Source: Hymenobacter sp. DG25B (lineage in GTDB: Bacteria; Bacteroidota; Bacteroidia; Cytophagales; Hymenobacteraceae). From it: 64,000 nucleotides of DNA. The position numbers and the translations under genes are program-made. Shown in pieces: positions 55,067-63,872 of this stretch. The notes under the pieces are model-generated. The model did no database searches and was not told the origin of the DNA. It was given only the letters and a program-made list of their open reading frames with translations. Location of the stretch: positions 62,001 through 126,000 of the forward strand of contig NZ_CP010055.1 of the NCBI RefSeq assembly GCF_000801315.1, given 5' to 3'. Every line of letters starts with the position of its first letter. Within the stretch, counting starts at the first letter, position 1.

Positions 55067-55495
55067 CCTACTATTTTTGTATTGGCTTACGTAGCTGTAT
55101 AGACGACTTGACTTGTATTGAATGGCTCTATACTTTAATTCTCGCTACCCATCAGCAAGCACTAGCAGCAGAGTATATGTGGCAGTATTTACACGCTCAT
55201 AATGCTGTTCAAATTGGCAATTGTCATAATGCAATATTGAAGGCCGTGCTCTGCCTCAATACAGTTTGCCAAACCGAGGGGGTAATACAAAGGGTTAACA
55301 CAAGGTTCATGCAGGGCTGCCTAAGAAATTAAAGCTGCTATATAGGCCCGGTTAAGCACCTGCAACAAATGCAGTACGTCAACAGCTTGCCACAAGGGTG
55401 GGAGACCGAGGGCAACAACGTAGTCCGTTTTGCCTCTTTTATGTAGAGAGTATTCCTAAAACTCGTAGCCTCCTACCCCCTAAGCTATAGTGTTG

Positions 55496-56181
55496 CTATT
55501 TGGTAATCGGTGCTTCCGATGCTGACGAAAGCCCTAGGACGAGGCGGCGGACCCCGGCGGCGGTAAAGTGACAGCCGCGACGGGTCCGATATCCCGAGGC
55601 CGTGAGCTGGGCAGCAATGCGGCGGTAGTCCCACTGCAGACTACGATAGAGCCGCGCGAGCTCGGCTGCTTGGCGGTTGGCCAGACTGGCCTGGGCATTG
55701 ACCTGGCGTTGCTGTTGGCCTTTGATCCGGGCCGCGGCCGTCAGATTCGCCGGCGTGCCCAGTTGAAAGCCCCGGGCTTTCTTGGCCGCCAGCGCATCTT
55801 TGGTGCGGGTGGAAATCGCTTTCGCTTCTTTCTCGGCCACGGCGCCCAGCACATGAATCGTAAACTCATCGGCGGCGGGCATGTCCACGGCCTTAAAGCG
55901 CACGCGGCTTTCCATCAGGGCCGTCAGGAAAGCCAGGTTACGGGCCAGCCGGTCGAGCTTGGCTACCAGCAGCACCGCCCCGCGTCCTTGGCCGCCTGCA
56001 TCGCCGCTACCAACTGGGGGCGGGCATTCTTGCGCCCACTCTCGATTTCGATAAACTCGGCTACGATCTGCTCGCCGAAAGCGAGGAAGGTGCGCACCGC
56101 CGCTTGCTGGGCTTCGAGCCCTAAGCCCGACTGGCCCTGGCGGGCGGTACTGACACGATAGTAGGCCACGTAGTCGGGCAT
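55496..56181 (-). pseudogene. Serine recombinase/resolvase, frameshifted
   Basis: N-terminal frame (56181 leftwards) starts MPDYVAYYRVSTARQGQSGL with the catalytic Ser in RVS and continues to about 55975. A second frame (from about 55975) carries the rest of the catalytic domain (LLVAKLDRLARNLAFLTALM, IHVLGAVAEKEAKAISTRTKDALAAKK) and a helical DNA-binding end (RIAAQLTASGYRTRRGCHFTAAGVRRL). The parts join as KDAGAVLLVAKLDR if one base is added to the run at 55978-55981. Total length would be 228 aa, normal for a resolvase/invertase. A dyad lies 50 bp upstream. Confidence 0.8.
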
Positions 56182-56231
56182 GGAAGGGATGGGGGTGGAA
56201 CGGGAAGACCCAAACCTACGGCTTTATCCCG

Positions 56232-56271
56232 TTGTATCATTACATCAACGTGCGTTTGTGTAATGATACAA
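56232..56271. promoter_or_regulatory. 13-bp perfect inverted repeat upstream of the recombinase
   Basis: TTGTATCATTACA and TGTAATGATACAA with a 14-base spacer, 50 bp ahead of the recombinase ATG on the minus strand. A further partial half-site (TTATGATACC) lies at about 56306. The layout suggests a resolvase binding site or an operator for the recombinase gene. Confidence 0.5.
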
Positions 56272-56410
56272 AATCATACTTGCTCTGTACTGATCTGAAT
56301 TGTGTCGTTATGATACCTTACTTTACCTTCGAGTTAAGTGCGCTCTGGTGGGCCGAACACTAGGTGCGTTGTATCTTCTGTGTTTCTCAACATCCAGCGC
56401 CGATGGCATC

Positions 56411-57475
56411 ATGTGTATTTATTTAGGACAGCAGCCACACTTGCACTACGACAGTGCGGAGCACATTATCCCAGCCGGCCTAGGCGGAATACAGAAGTTA
56501 CCCCGTGAGTACGTCAGCCGCGAATTCAATCACCAAAGCTCTAAGCAGGAACGGGTGTTCATAAAGTCTTCTATCATTGCCCTGCCACGACAACTCTTAG
56601 GACCGGGCAAAAGAGGGAGTATGAACCCCTCGAAAGCTACTAAGTCCACAGTTAACGTATTTAGTAAGCAACCATTGGAAGACAGCTTTTCGCTGGGATA
56701 CATCCAACAGGGGAAACCACGGGAGCTTCCTTATATCGTGTGGAACTCGAAGCGCGACGAGTTCACAATTAGTATAGAGAAGACAGCTAAGGAGTCAGAC
56801 GTAGCTGAATTCAAGCGTTACATAGCCGCCTTTAAGGAGGATCGCGTTCGGATGATTTCGCATCCAGAATTAGACAGTGATACCTATATACTAGGTGTTC
56901 AACCTGGCTTGGAGCATACAGTAGACTTCTACATTGCCAGTCAGGACGGGATTACCCATCCCTTTACCCAAGAGTTGTTACGAGAAATAGATACTCTGAT
57001 CGTAGACAAGGCGACTTTTACAGGTGCAGAAGCCTATCATGTAAGAACACATCAAACGGCCGTAATTGGGAACGAGTACTATACCTGTTGCGCCAAAATT
57101 GCTTTCAATGCGCTGGCCTTTATTCAGGGCAAAGATTTTGTCTTACAACCATGCTTTGATCCGCTACGAAAGTGGATTGCCCAGGGAGGAGATAACCAGT
57201 TTGTTAGGCTTGCCCCGGAGTTATTTTCGGAGATGAAGAGCGCTTTTCCAGTGGATTCCCACTATATACTCTTTACCAAAACGGATTTAGGTCTAGTTGC
57301 AAGTGTTAGCTTCTATGACAACATTCACAACCTAGTGTGGCTAAGTGAGGAACCTACGGGAGGCCCTGTTCTGGATGGGTTTATTTGTGATTGGCGGCAA
57401 CGACGGGAGTTGCATTACAATGAGTACATGGCCCATCAAGTGGAAAGTCTTAATGGCATGTCCACTCAATTCTAG
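56411..57475 (+). CDS. HNH-like protein
   Basis: 354 aa from ATG 56411. The start CIYLGQQPHLHYDSAEHIIPAGLGG corresponds to the HNH_5 layout, in which a CxxC pair precedes EHIIP; only the first Cys remains here, so zinc binding is doubtful. The Asn/His helix (SREFNHQSSKQERVF) follows. The remaining 290 residues are of unknown type. Lower GC than the region before 43 kb. Confidence 0.55.
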   Translation: MCIYLGQQPHLHYDSAEHIIPAGLGGIQKLPREYVSREFNHQSSKQERVFIKSSIIALPRQLLGPGKRGSMNPSKATKSTVNVFSKQPLEDSFSLGYIQQGKPRELPYIVWNSKRDEFTISIEKTAKESDVAEFKRYIAAFKEDRVRMISHPELDSDTYILGVQPGLEHTVDFYIASQDGITHPFTQELLREIDTLIVDKATFTGAEAYHVRTHQTAVIGNEYYTCCAKIAFNALAFIQGKDFVLQPCFDPLRKWIAQGGDNQFVRLAPELFSEMKSAFPVDSHYILFTKTDLGLVASVSFYDNIHNLVWLSEEPTGGPVLDGFICDWRQRRELHYNEYMAHQVESLNGMSTQF

Positions 57476-57575
57476 TAAGCTGTGCGCTGCATTAACCAGA
57501 CAGTTTAGCGGCTGAGCAACCGTCGGCTTACGGCAATCCGGCTGAACCTCTTGGTACAGCACTAACTAGCAGTAA

Positions 57576-57743
57576 GCGCACCACTCCCTGCGGGCCTCCT
57601 TTATGACGGTCTCCAAGCTTAACGGGGCAGATGACAGCAAGGTGATGAACCAAACCAAGCACAAGACCACGGCCATGATTCGCCGCTACACCCGCATTGA
57701 TAGCGTCCGGCAGCACAATGCCGCCCAGGAAATCGGCCTATAA
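57576..57743 (+). pseudogene. Orphan 3' end of a tyrosine recombinase
   Basis: Fifty-five codons plus TAA: HSLRASFMTVSKLNGADDSK, MNQTKHKTTAMIRRYTRIDS and HNAAQEIGL. It includes two catalytic motifs (HxLR, the His of TKHKT) and the nucleophile Tyr, but nothing upstream. It resembles the first integrase in the window more than the second (GADDS, TKHKT, RRYTR). The next gene starts 16 bp further on. Confidence 0.85.
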
Positions 57744-57759
57744 ACTTGCGCCCCTTCTT

Positions 57760-58731
57760 ATGTCAGAATTGCACTTGTCTCCGAAAGACCCAAAACATCT
57801 CATTCAAGCTTATCACGCCGCCATTGAAGAAGGTATAGCCGCCGAAACGGCAGCAAAAGTGCTGGGCATGGCGGCTTACTTTCGCCGGGAGCGGGATAGT
57901 AGACCACATAAAAAAATGAATTCCGCCAAACTGGCGGCACATGGGGTTCTATACAAGTACCGTGATGCTAACAACAGGCATCATCTGGATATTCTAAGAA
58001 GTCAACAGATATGGTTGGCAGATCCGGCCACTTTTAATGACCCGTTTGATTCTCGCCTCTTGGTACGATTTGATTTGATGCCGGATACGGAACGAATCCA
58101 ATGGCTCAACAAGATGATGAAAGCTCATCATCCCTTAGCTGGGGATTTTCTTATCAGATCCTTAGTCGAAAAGGCGGAGAAAGCTTTACTAGACTCAGCT
58201 ACGCATGATGCAGCATCAAGGCTATGGGTCAGAAACTTCGTCTCCAAGATGAAGGTATTCTGCGTGTGTCCAGAAAAGGACAATATTTTGCTGTGGTCTC
58301 ATTACGCCTATAACCATACTGGATTTGCTATAGGATTCGACCCGATCAAGTTAGAGAATCTCATTAAGCAAAATCAGGGCTTCACTACAGGTTATGTGGC
58401 GTATAGAGACCGCTACCCGACTTTACAAATGCCGCTAAATAGTAGCGCCCAAGTATTAAAGGAGGATTTGATAGCTAGCTTGCTGAATGTAAAGTCTCGA
58501 CACTGGGCGTACGAAAAGGAAATACGGATGGTGACTTTTGACGGTCCATCCAGTATAAGCTTCACTCCCGACCTCGTTACAGAAATAGTGTTGGGCTGCC
58601 AGGTAGGGGAAAATTCTGGGGCCGAACGGGAGCTACTCCGAATTGCCGCTGAGCAGTACCCAGACACGGCGGTGTACCGTGCTCAAATGAGTCGGGACTC
58701 TTTTACCCTAGAATTCAATAGAGTGAGATAA
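57760..58731 (+). CDS. DUF2971 protein
   Basis: 323 aa from ATG 57760. DUF2971 pattern is visible: LYKYRDANNRHHLDIL, IWLADPATFNDPFDSR (about 100), FCVCPEKDNILLWSHYAYNH and GFAIGFD (about 170-200), then the closing ELLRIAAEQYPD region. DUF2971 proteins occur in defence islands; no enzyme activity is established. It is one base from the next gene. Confidence 0.75.
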   Translation: MSELHLSPKDPKHLIQAYHAAIEEGIAAETAAKVLGMAAYFRRERDSRPHKKMNSAKLAAHGVLYKYRDANNRHHLDILRSQQIWLADPATFNDPFDSRLLVRFDLMPDTERIQWLNKMMKAHHPLAGDFLIRSLVEKAEKALLDSATHDAASRLWVRNFVSKMKVFCVCPEKDNILLWSHYAYNHTGFAIGFDPIKLENLIKQNQGFTTGYVAYRDRYPTLQMPLNSSAQVLKEDLIASLLNVKSRHWAYEKEIRMVTFDGPSSISFTPDLVTEIVLGCQVGENSGAERELLRIAAEQYPDTAVYRAQMSRDSFTLEFNRVR

Positions 58732-58732
58732 G

Positions 58733-59983
58733 ATGGAGGTATTGGATATTGTCCTGCACGAGTCAGAGACTACGGCTGTTGATTTCAAGTCAACAGCCTA
58801 TAAGCCGGCTACTAATCCGGAGTTTATCAAGGATGTATTGGCGATGGCCAACGCCCAGGTAACAGGCGACAGATATCTGATTGTAGGCGTCAAGCACAAC
58901 CCAGATAACTCGCGGCAAATACTCGGCGTGCCACCGGAAGATCAGATGGATGATGCCAGTTATCATAAGGCCATTCTGGATAACATTGAGCCGGAAATAC
59001 CCTTCACCTATTCCTATATAGAGGTGGAAGGCAAGCAGGTGGGTGTATTCCGGATTCACAGCGTAACTGATCCGCCATATATGATGCGGAAGGATTCAGC
59101 TATGCTTAAAATAGGGCATTCTGTAATCCGGAAAGGCACTACAACCCTCAACCTGAGGCGGGCCGATATTGACCGCATGTTTGCTCAGCGGCAGGCAGCT
59201 GATCCGTTCGCGGGAAAGATCGACATACTGTTAGCAGTCGATGGGAAGCGGAAAACTACCGTGCATACTTGCTCAGAGGCCACATTGCCTTCCGAGGTGG
59301 CCCGTCAGAAGATAACCCATATTCTGGAGGAAAAGCGGAAAACACTGAGGCGCCAGCAAATGGCAGAGGAGTTGCTAAAGCAGCAAGCATCTGACAATTG
59401 GAGTACGCATCCCTTGCAGAAAGCCCTCGATAAAATGCAGTGGCCCAAAGGGCTCGACGTAGCCAGCATAAGCCTAATCGGGTCTGCAGGACCGCGCAAG
59501 TACGAGGACCGCAGTATCGAGGAGCTGGAAAAGAACCTGCAGAATGTCGAAAGTGACTACCGGGAAGCTGACCAGTATGCTAGGTATGAGGAGCTGGCCC
59601 ACAAGATCAATTTCATTGTGCTGAATCACAGCGAGCAGTACGTAGAAGATTGTTCGCTAACGATTACGCTTCAGCATGGTGCCGGCGTGGACATTGCCAC
59701 GAAAATCATCCAGGAGCCGCAAGCACCGTCCGCCTTTGGTTACACCATGCCGCGCCCTATGCCAATGGGGTATCCTTTCGTGGAGCAGCAAGCGGAGCAG
59801 TATCTGATCCGAGATAGTATGAAAAGCCTGAAGCACGGGGTCGAAAACCGGGCTTTTCAGGAGCCGTTACGGGTTTTTGTTCCCCTGCAGGCCTCCGGCC
59901 GACAGCTGCGTTTCCACTTGACCCTGACCGCTAAAAACCTGCGTAAGCCCGTAGTGAAGGAGGTAATTCTTACCATTCTATGA
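58733..59983 (+). CDS. AlbA_2-domain protein
   Basis: 416 aa; ATG one base after the DUF2971 stop, so co-translated. The N-terminal AlbA_2 domain (about 1-145) shows E-T-TAVDFKSTAYKP, KDVLAMANAQVTG and YLIVGVKHN, as in Schlafen-type AlbA proteins that bind nucleic acid or nucleotides. The remainder has a helical coiled segment (about 200-230) and a Pro-rich beta end. The DUF2971/AlbA_2 pair looks like a two-gene module, possibly of conflict type. Confidence 0.75.
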   Translation: MEVLDIVLHESETTAVDFKSTAYKPATNPEFIKDVLAMANAQVTGDRYLIVGVKHNPDNSRQILGVPPEDQMDDASYHKAILDNIEPEIPFTYSYIEVEGKQVGVFRIHSVTDPPYMMRKDSAMLKIGHSVIRKGTTTLNLRRADIDRMFAQRQAADPFAGKIDILLAVDGKRKTTVHTCSEATLPSEVARQKITHILEEKRKTLRRQQMAEELLKQQASDNWSTHPLQKALDKMQWPKGLDVASISLIGSAGPRKYEDRSIEELEKNLQNVESDYREADQYARYEELAHKINFIVLNHSEQYVEDCSLTITLQHGAGVDIATKIIQEPQAPSAFGYTMPRPMPMGYPFVEQQAEQYLIRDSMKSLKHGVENRAFQEPLRVFVPLQASGRQLRFHLTLTAKNLRKPVVKEVILTIL

Positions 59984-60148
59984 CCGCTATAGCGTAACTG
60001 CTATCGGGTTCTCTCAGAAAACGGAAAATATAGCACGTTCTGACGCCGCCGACCGGCAGAACATCGCCGCCGGCTACTAGGGCCCGGTAACCCAGTCGAA
60101 CCTGTACACGAACCCGAACTTCGTGATACGCATCAGTCTATAGATTAT

Positions 60149-60180
60149 AAAAAAGCCCTGAGATGAGCCAGGGCTTTTTT
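60149..60180. terminator. Bidirectional terminator
   Basis: Twelve-bp perfect stem AAAAAAGCCCTG/CAGGGCTTTTTT with an eight-base loop. It separates the plus-strand AlbA gene from the minus-strand gene that follows and ends in a T run in both directions. Confidence 0.7.
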
Positions 60181-60271
60181 ATGATCGGGAAGCCAGGGTT
60201 TATGATGGTTCCTTGGAAGCATAACCTCCGAGTTGAAGTTATCGCCCTGCTAGTTAGGCAACGGGTGAAGA

Positions 60272-61621
60272 TCAGCCTGCTGAACTGAGCTGCTCAGCTA
60301 GTTGCTTGAAAATTTCAAAGGCCGCGTGCCCACCTATGCTCCCAACACTTTCCTTGGTCAACTCGTGTAACGCGTCGAAGGAGCGCAATAAAATCCCCTT
60401 CTTGGGTTCACTGCGTTGTAGCTGCGCGTCGACTACCTGCAGTTGATCATTAATATCCTCTCTTTGCGTCGCAAAAGTTTCAGCGCTCAGTACCTCACGG
60501 AGTTGCTTAACCAGGTCTTTAAGCTGCTGAATCTGCGTACCCGAAATGACCTGCTTTACTGAATCTCCACTGGCTACATTCAACTGAGCCCCCTGCCCGG
60601 TATTCGTAGTTTGCACAGAATTAGCACCCGTAGAAACTGCGTTGGTGCTGTTATCGCCGAAATTGAAAACCTGATTCGCCTGAAAGGGAAAAGCCGCTTC
60701 TACTTTATCCAGCCTTTTTTCTTCCTGCTGGATGAAGTAGATCGTCTCCTGCATACCCAGATCAATTGGGCAAGCTTCGCTTTTCCCCTTGAAAGAGCAT
60801 TTGAGCTTGTGAGCTATCAGTTCTGTATCCAGCAGATGAAGGACTTCTTGGAGATAGAGCTTTTTATCACTCTTTTCATGAAATTTGTGGGTGCCATCAA
60901 TCAGGATACGGCGTGTTTCACTTAAGCCATCCGGTGTATTGAATGGGTAACGTTTTGCATTCACTTGGTCAAAAGCAACCTGTGCCTGCCGACGAATAAT
61001 ATCTTCGTGTGTCATTACGGAAGTAGTTATCTGAAGTGGACGTATCCTGTTAGCTGCCGCTTTCTCTCCAGCCTCGGTTAGATGTACACCGAAATAGTGA
61101 GTACGCCGACCGTAAGGCCATTCGTTGAGCGTATCGTTTGGCTTGTCGTACTCCAAGAGGCCGCGCCGTATGCCTTCCTCCAGAATAAGGTGAAACTCCA
61201 CCTCATCTTTGGCAAATGCTAAAGGAAAGTCATTGTGGATAGTGATGTCGCGTGTTTTGTAAGCCGGCACATCCACATCATACAGCACCTGTAATAAGTG
61301 GTCCCGCTTTTCCTGCAGTGACTCCGAAGTGTCTTGGGCGTCGTGGAAGGCCTTGCTGGTGATGTGAAATGGCTCTTGTCCTTTCTCTGATGCCTCCCGG
61401 CAAAGCCCAGCCAACTTGCTGCTGGGGGCATGGTTGCCGGCTACGGTACTGTGATACAGCCCTATTAAAAAATTAAAATCGAAGATGGCCCTCCCGATGG
61501 GTGCAAATTCATACAGCACCAACTTGTTGTTACCTCTGTACGGCGAGAAAACTGCACTGCCTTTTATGGAAAGACCCGTTAGGGGACACGTGGCAAAAGC
61601 ATTGAATAAGGTGTCAGGCAT
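60272..61621 (-). CDS. Hypothetical protein with coiled-coil C-terminus
   Basis: 449 aa. The N-terminal 310 residues are of unknown fold with a HIPE-like start (FNAFATCPLTGLSIKG). About 315-350 is a low-complexity Asn/Thr/Gly stretch (NFGDNSTNAVSTGAN) and the last 95 residues form helices (LKDLVKQLREVL, QLQVVDAQLQRSEPKKG) with a hydrophobic end. Such a layout (sensor, flexible linker, helical bundle) is found in some conflict proteins, but no function can be given. Single gene between two bidirectional terminators. Confidence 0.6.
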   Translation of the reverse strand: MPDTLFNAFATCPLTGLSIKGSAVFSPYRGNNKLVLYEFAPIGRAIFDFNFLIGLYHSTVAGNHAPSSKLAGLCREASEKGQEPFHITSKAFHDAQDTSESLQEKRDHLLQVLYDVDVPAYKTRDITIHNDFPLAFAKDEVEFHLILEEGIRRGLLEYDKPNDTLNEWPYGRRTHYFGVHLTEAGEKAAANRIRPLQITTSVMTHEDIIRRQAQVAFDQVNAKRYPFNTPDGLSETRRILIDGTHKFHEKSDKKLYLQEVLHLLDTELIAHKLKCSFKGKSEACPIDLGMQETIYFIQQEEKRLDKVEAAFPFQANQVFNFGDNSTNAVSTGANSVQTTNTGQGAQLNVASGDSVKQVISGTQIQQLKDLVKQLREVLSAETFATQREDINDQLQVVDAQLQRSEPKKGILLRSFDALHELTKESVGSIGGHAAFEIFKQLAEQLSSAG

Positions 61622-61680
61622 TTGACTAAGGTATCAGGCAAATAACACAAGCATAATGTCAGCTTACAGTAGGTACGAAG

Positions 61681-61726
61681 CTACTAAAAAGCCCCTGACT
61701 GTTATCCGTCAGGGGCTTTTTAGTAG
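61681..61726. terminator. Perfect 19-bp bidirectional terminator
   Basis: Arms at 61681-61699 and 61708-61726 are exact reverse complements around an eight-base loop; the CTACTAAAAAGCCCCTGAC arm gives a T run in either direction. Confidence 0.75.
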
Positions 61727-61804
61727 AGCTGTCACAGCATGGGGCTTCACGCCGGAAAACATCCTAGCCAGCGCCGCGGGCATTTTGCTGTCGTCAGGCT
61801 CCAC

Positions 61805-62005
61805 TCACGCTTTCTGGGCCAGCAGTTGCAGGGCGTAGGTGCGGTGGGACAGCTCCAGCTCGTCGTGATTTATTTTAGCCCCTGCGGCAACACAGACCCC
61901 GATGACCTGCATAATCATGCCTTTCCCGACGGCCGGGAACTTGCGAAGCTCGGTCAGTATATCTGCCACCCCTCCAACTGCGTGAATGCCGTCAGCTAGT
62001 AAGCT
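61805..62005 (-). pseudogene. Minus-strand gene remnant
   Basis: On the minus strand, directly after the TAA that ends the nuclease gene at 62006, 66 sense codons remain open with protein-like sequence (DGIHAVGGVADILTELRKFP, MIMQVIGVCVAAGAKIN, LSHRTYALQLLAQKA) and end in TGA at 61805. It has no ATG near its beginning. It reads as the 3' part of an unidentified gene, or as a short protein starting from the internal ATG. Confidence 0.35.
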
Positions 62006-63662
62006 TTACCAACCAGGGGGAGCATCCACCAGTTTTGCCGGCCTCTCAGGCAATGGATCTTCGCTAAGAAAACCGCCCCTGGATAGCTCGGCTTTTAAGT
62101 TCTGACAGCGTACGCTCAGTTGCACGTAGCTGCGCAACAGCTCCCGTAAAGGTTTCGACTTCCGCAGCCAATAGCCCCTCTGCTCGTCGCTGGCTGGCTT
62201 CCAGTTGCTGAACATACCCGGACTGCTCCGCTTGCTGGAGCCGGCCAGCAGCCTCCTGGTGTGTAACGCTGATTTCTTCTGCTGCAAGTTGTTCTTCCAG
62301 CTTTGCAAGTGCTCTTTCTTCGCCTCCAATAACATCCTCCTCCTGTGACAGTCGACGGTTAGTTTTTCGGATTCGGTCAAACGTTTCTCGTCGCTGCTCC
62401 AGCTCTGTTCGTCCTCGGCTAAGCGTGCGGCTTCGCTCTCGTTCTTCTCCCAGAGCATCTTCAAGGAGTCGGCGAGCTGGCTCAGTTCGTCGCCGAGCTT
62501 CTGCATGCGCCTGTCCACCGCCTGTTGATAGGTCAAGTGCTGCTGCTGTAAGAGCGCGTCGTACTCGTGCTGTAGCTGTGTTAACGTCCTGCTGCTTTCC
62601 TCGAAGTGCTGATTGCTCTCGGATAAGGCGGATTTCATCCTCTTCAAGCGGTCCAAGGACTCGTTCCTGCTCTGCTCGATATGCTGCCTGATACGCGCGG
62701 TCCTCGTCTGCCTGAGCTGCTGCATCCGCTCGGTCCGCTGCTTCATCCGCAGTTCGGTCTTTTCGATCCTCTGCTGCTCGTACTCGGTCGCGCTGGGTAA
62801 AGAAGTGGCGTACGCCAGGCTCTCCCATAAATCGTTGAAGTGCTCTAATTCCTTCTCGAAGCTCGAAGAGTTGGCATTCGTAGGACTCAGTGCCCGGTGC
62901 TGGTATCTGGTGTAAATCGCTTCCAGCCACGCCCGCTGCTGGGGTTGCATCAAAGCCAAAGGGGAGGTGTTGCTCTCGCTCACAGTGATAAAGCCATTTT
63001 CGGCTGCTGACCCCATCCAGCAACCGCGCAATTTCCCGGTCGGAAGCAGCAATGGGTATAGTGATTTCTAAGGTATTAAGCTGCACGCGCTGCAGGCCCA
63101 CCAGCTTTTGATAGTCTACGGCGTGGGTAACGTGGATTTCTACCAGCAGCAAGGCCTGGCCCTGGGCATCGGTAAAGACGATATCCGGCCGGCAAATCAA
63201 CTCGCGGCCGTTCGCTGGCTCGTGTAGCTGGTGCTCAGCTAAATAGAAAATCCGACCATCCGGCGCGGCAAAAAATGAACGTTCCGCCAGCACCTGAGCC
63301 GACTCAAACCGTTCCGCCGGCCGCAGGGTAGGCAGCCGGCCTTCGTAGCCAGGGGCTGGATAGGGCTGCACGTCGGGCACGAACACCCAACGCCGCTCCT
63401 GCAGCAACCGCTTGGCTTGCTTGTGGGCATGAGACTCATCCTGATAGTCACAATGTTCTCCCGGCGCCCAAATACGGGCCTGGTGGCGGAAATAGGGCGT
63501 GCGCTTGGGCCCTTTACAGAAGGAGAGGGGGCGACGGCAGCCCCGGCAGAAGTACTGCACATTCCGGGCCTTCCGCGCATCGGCGACGTGCACCACCTGC
63601 TCCAGTTCGTCCATAGCCAGGACGAACCGGCGCTTGCGTAGAGAGGAAGGATCAACGCTCAT
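62006..63662 (-). pseudogene. CoiA-like nuclease with coiled-coil, probably frameshifted
   Basis: ATG at 63662. The N-terminal part has CoiA-type features: a zinc pair (YFCRGCRRPLSF), HAHKQAKRLL (about 95), and PD-(D/E)xK elements in ICRPDIVFTD and VEIHVTHAVD (about 155-180). The same frame stays open to 62064, giving 532 aa. From about 62960 onward a second frame (to 62006) has far better codon use, while the first becomes rich in CGA, GCA and GGA. Removing one base from the run at 62961-62964 joins the N-terminus to that frame (HLPLALMQPQQRAWLEA) and gives 551 aa ending in a long coiled coil. I therefore think the second reading is the real C-terminus. Confidence 0.65.
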
Positions 63663-63872
63663 TACAGAAAGACAGGCAACTCCGCTGCCCTCACGTAAGG
63701 CCGCGAAACCTAAAGTTACGGGTTGCCTAGTATACAACGCACGCTATTAACCCACTAAAAGCACAGAATGTAGATCTAGGGGCCGCTGGAGGCTAGGCGT
63801 TCTTGTGGCATCACCAGCTCAGTGACAACTGGTTTACTACCAGCCGTCACCTCTTAAAGAGGAATCGAGCAA
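63663..63872. other. Intergenic region
   Basis: About 210 bp between two minus-strand genes. It is the probable upstream region of the CoiA-like gene. I see no clear TAnnTTTG element on the minus strand. Confidence 0.3.

Larger units (their letters stand above)
54610..55495. other. Non-coding region with a sorting-domain remnant and hairpin
   Basis: About 885 bp. Contains the remnant at 54686-54871 and the hairpin at 55029-55066. The open frame at 55108-55332 has no ribosome site and unlikely composition. Otherwise nothing recognisable. Confidence 0.4.

Noticed and set aside
55108..55332. 74-aa frame after the hairpin
   Set aside because: Low-GC, no start context, no protein-like conservation pattern; treated as non-coding.
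60055..60145. Short frame with TQSNLYTNPNF
   Set aside because: Suggestive of a gene end but too short and without clear frame continuity.
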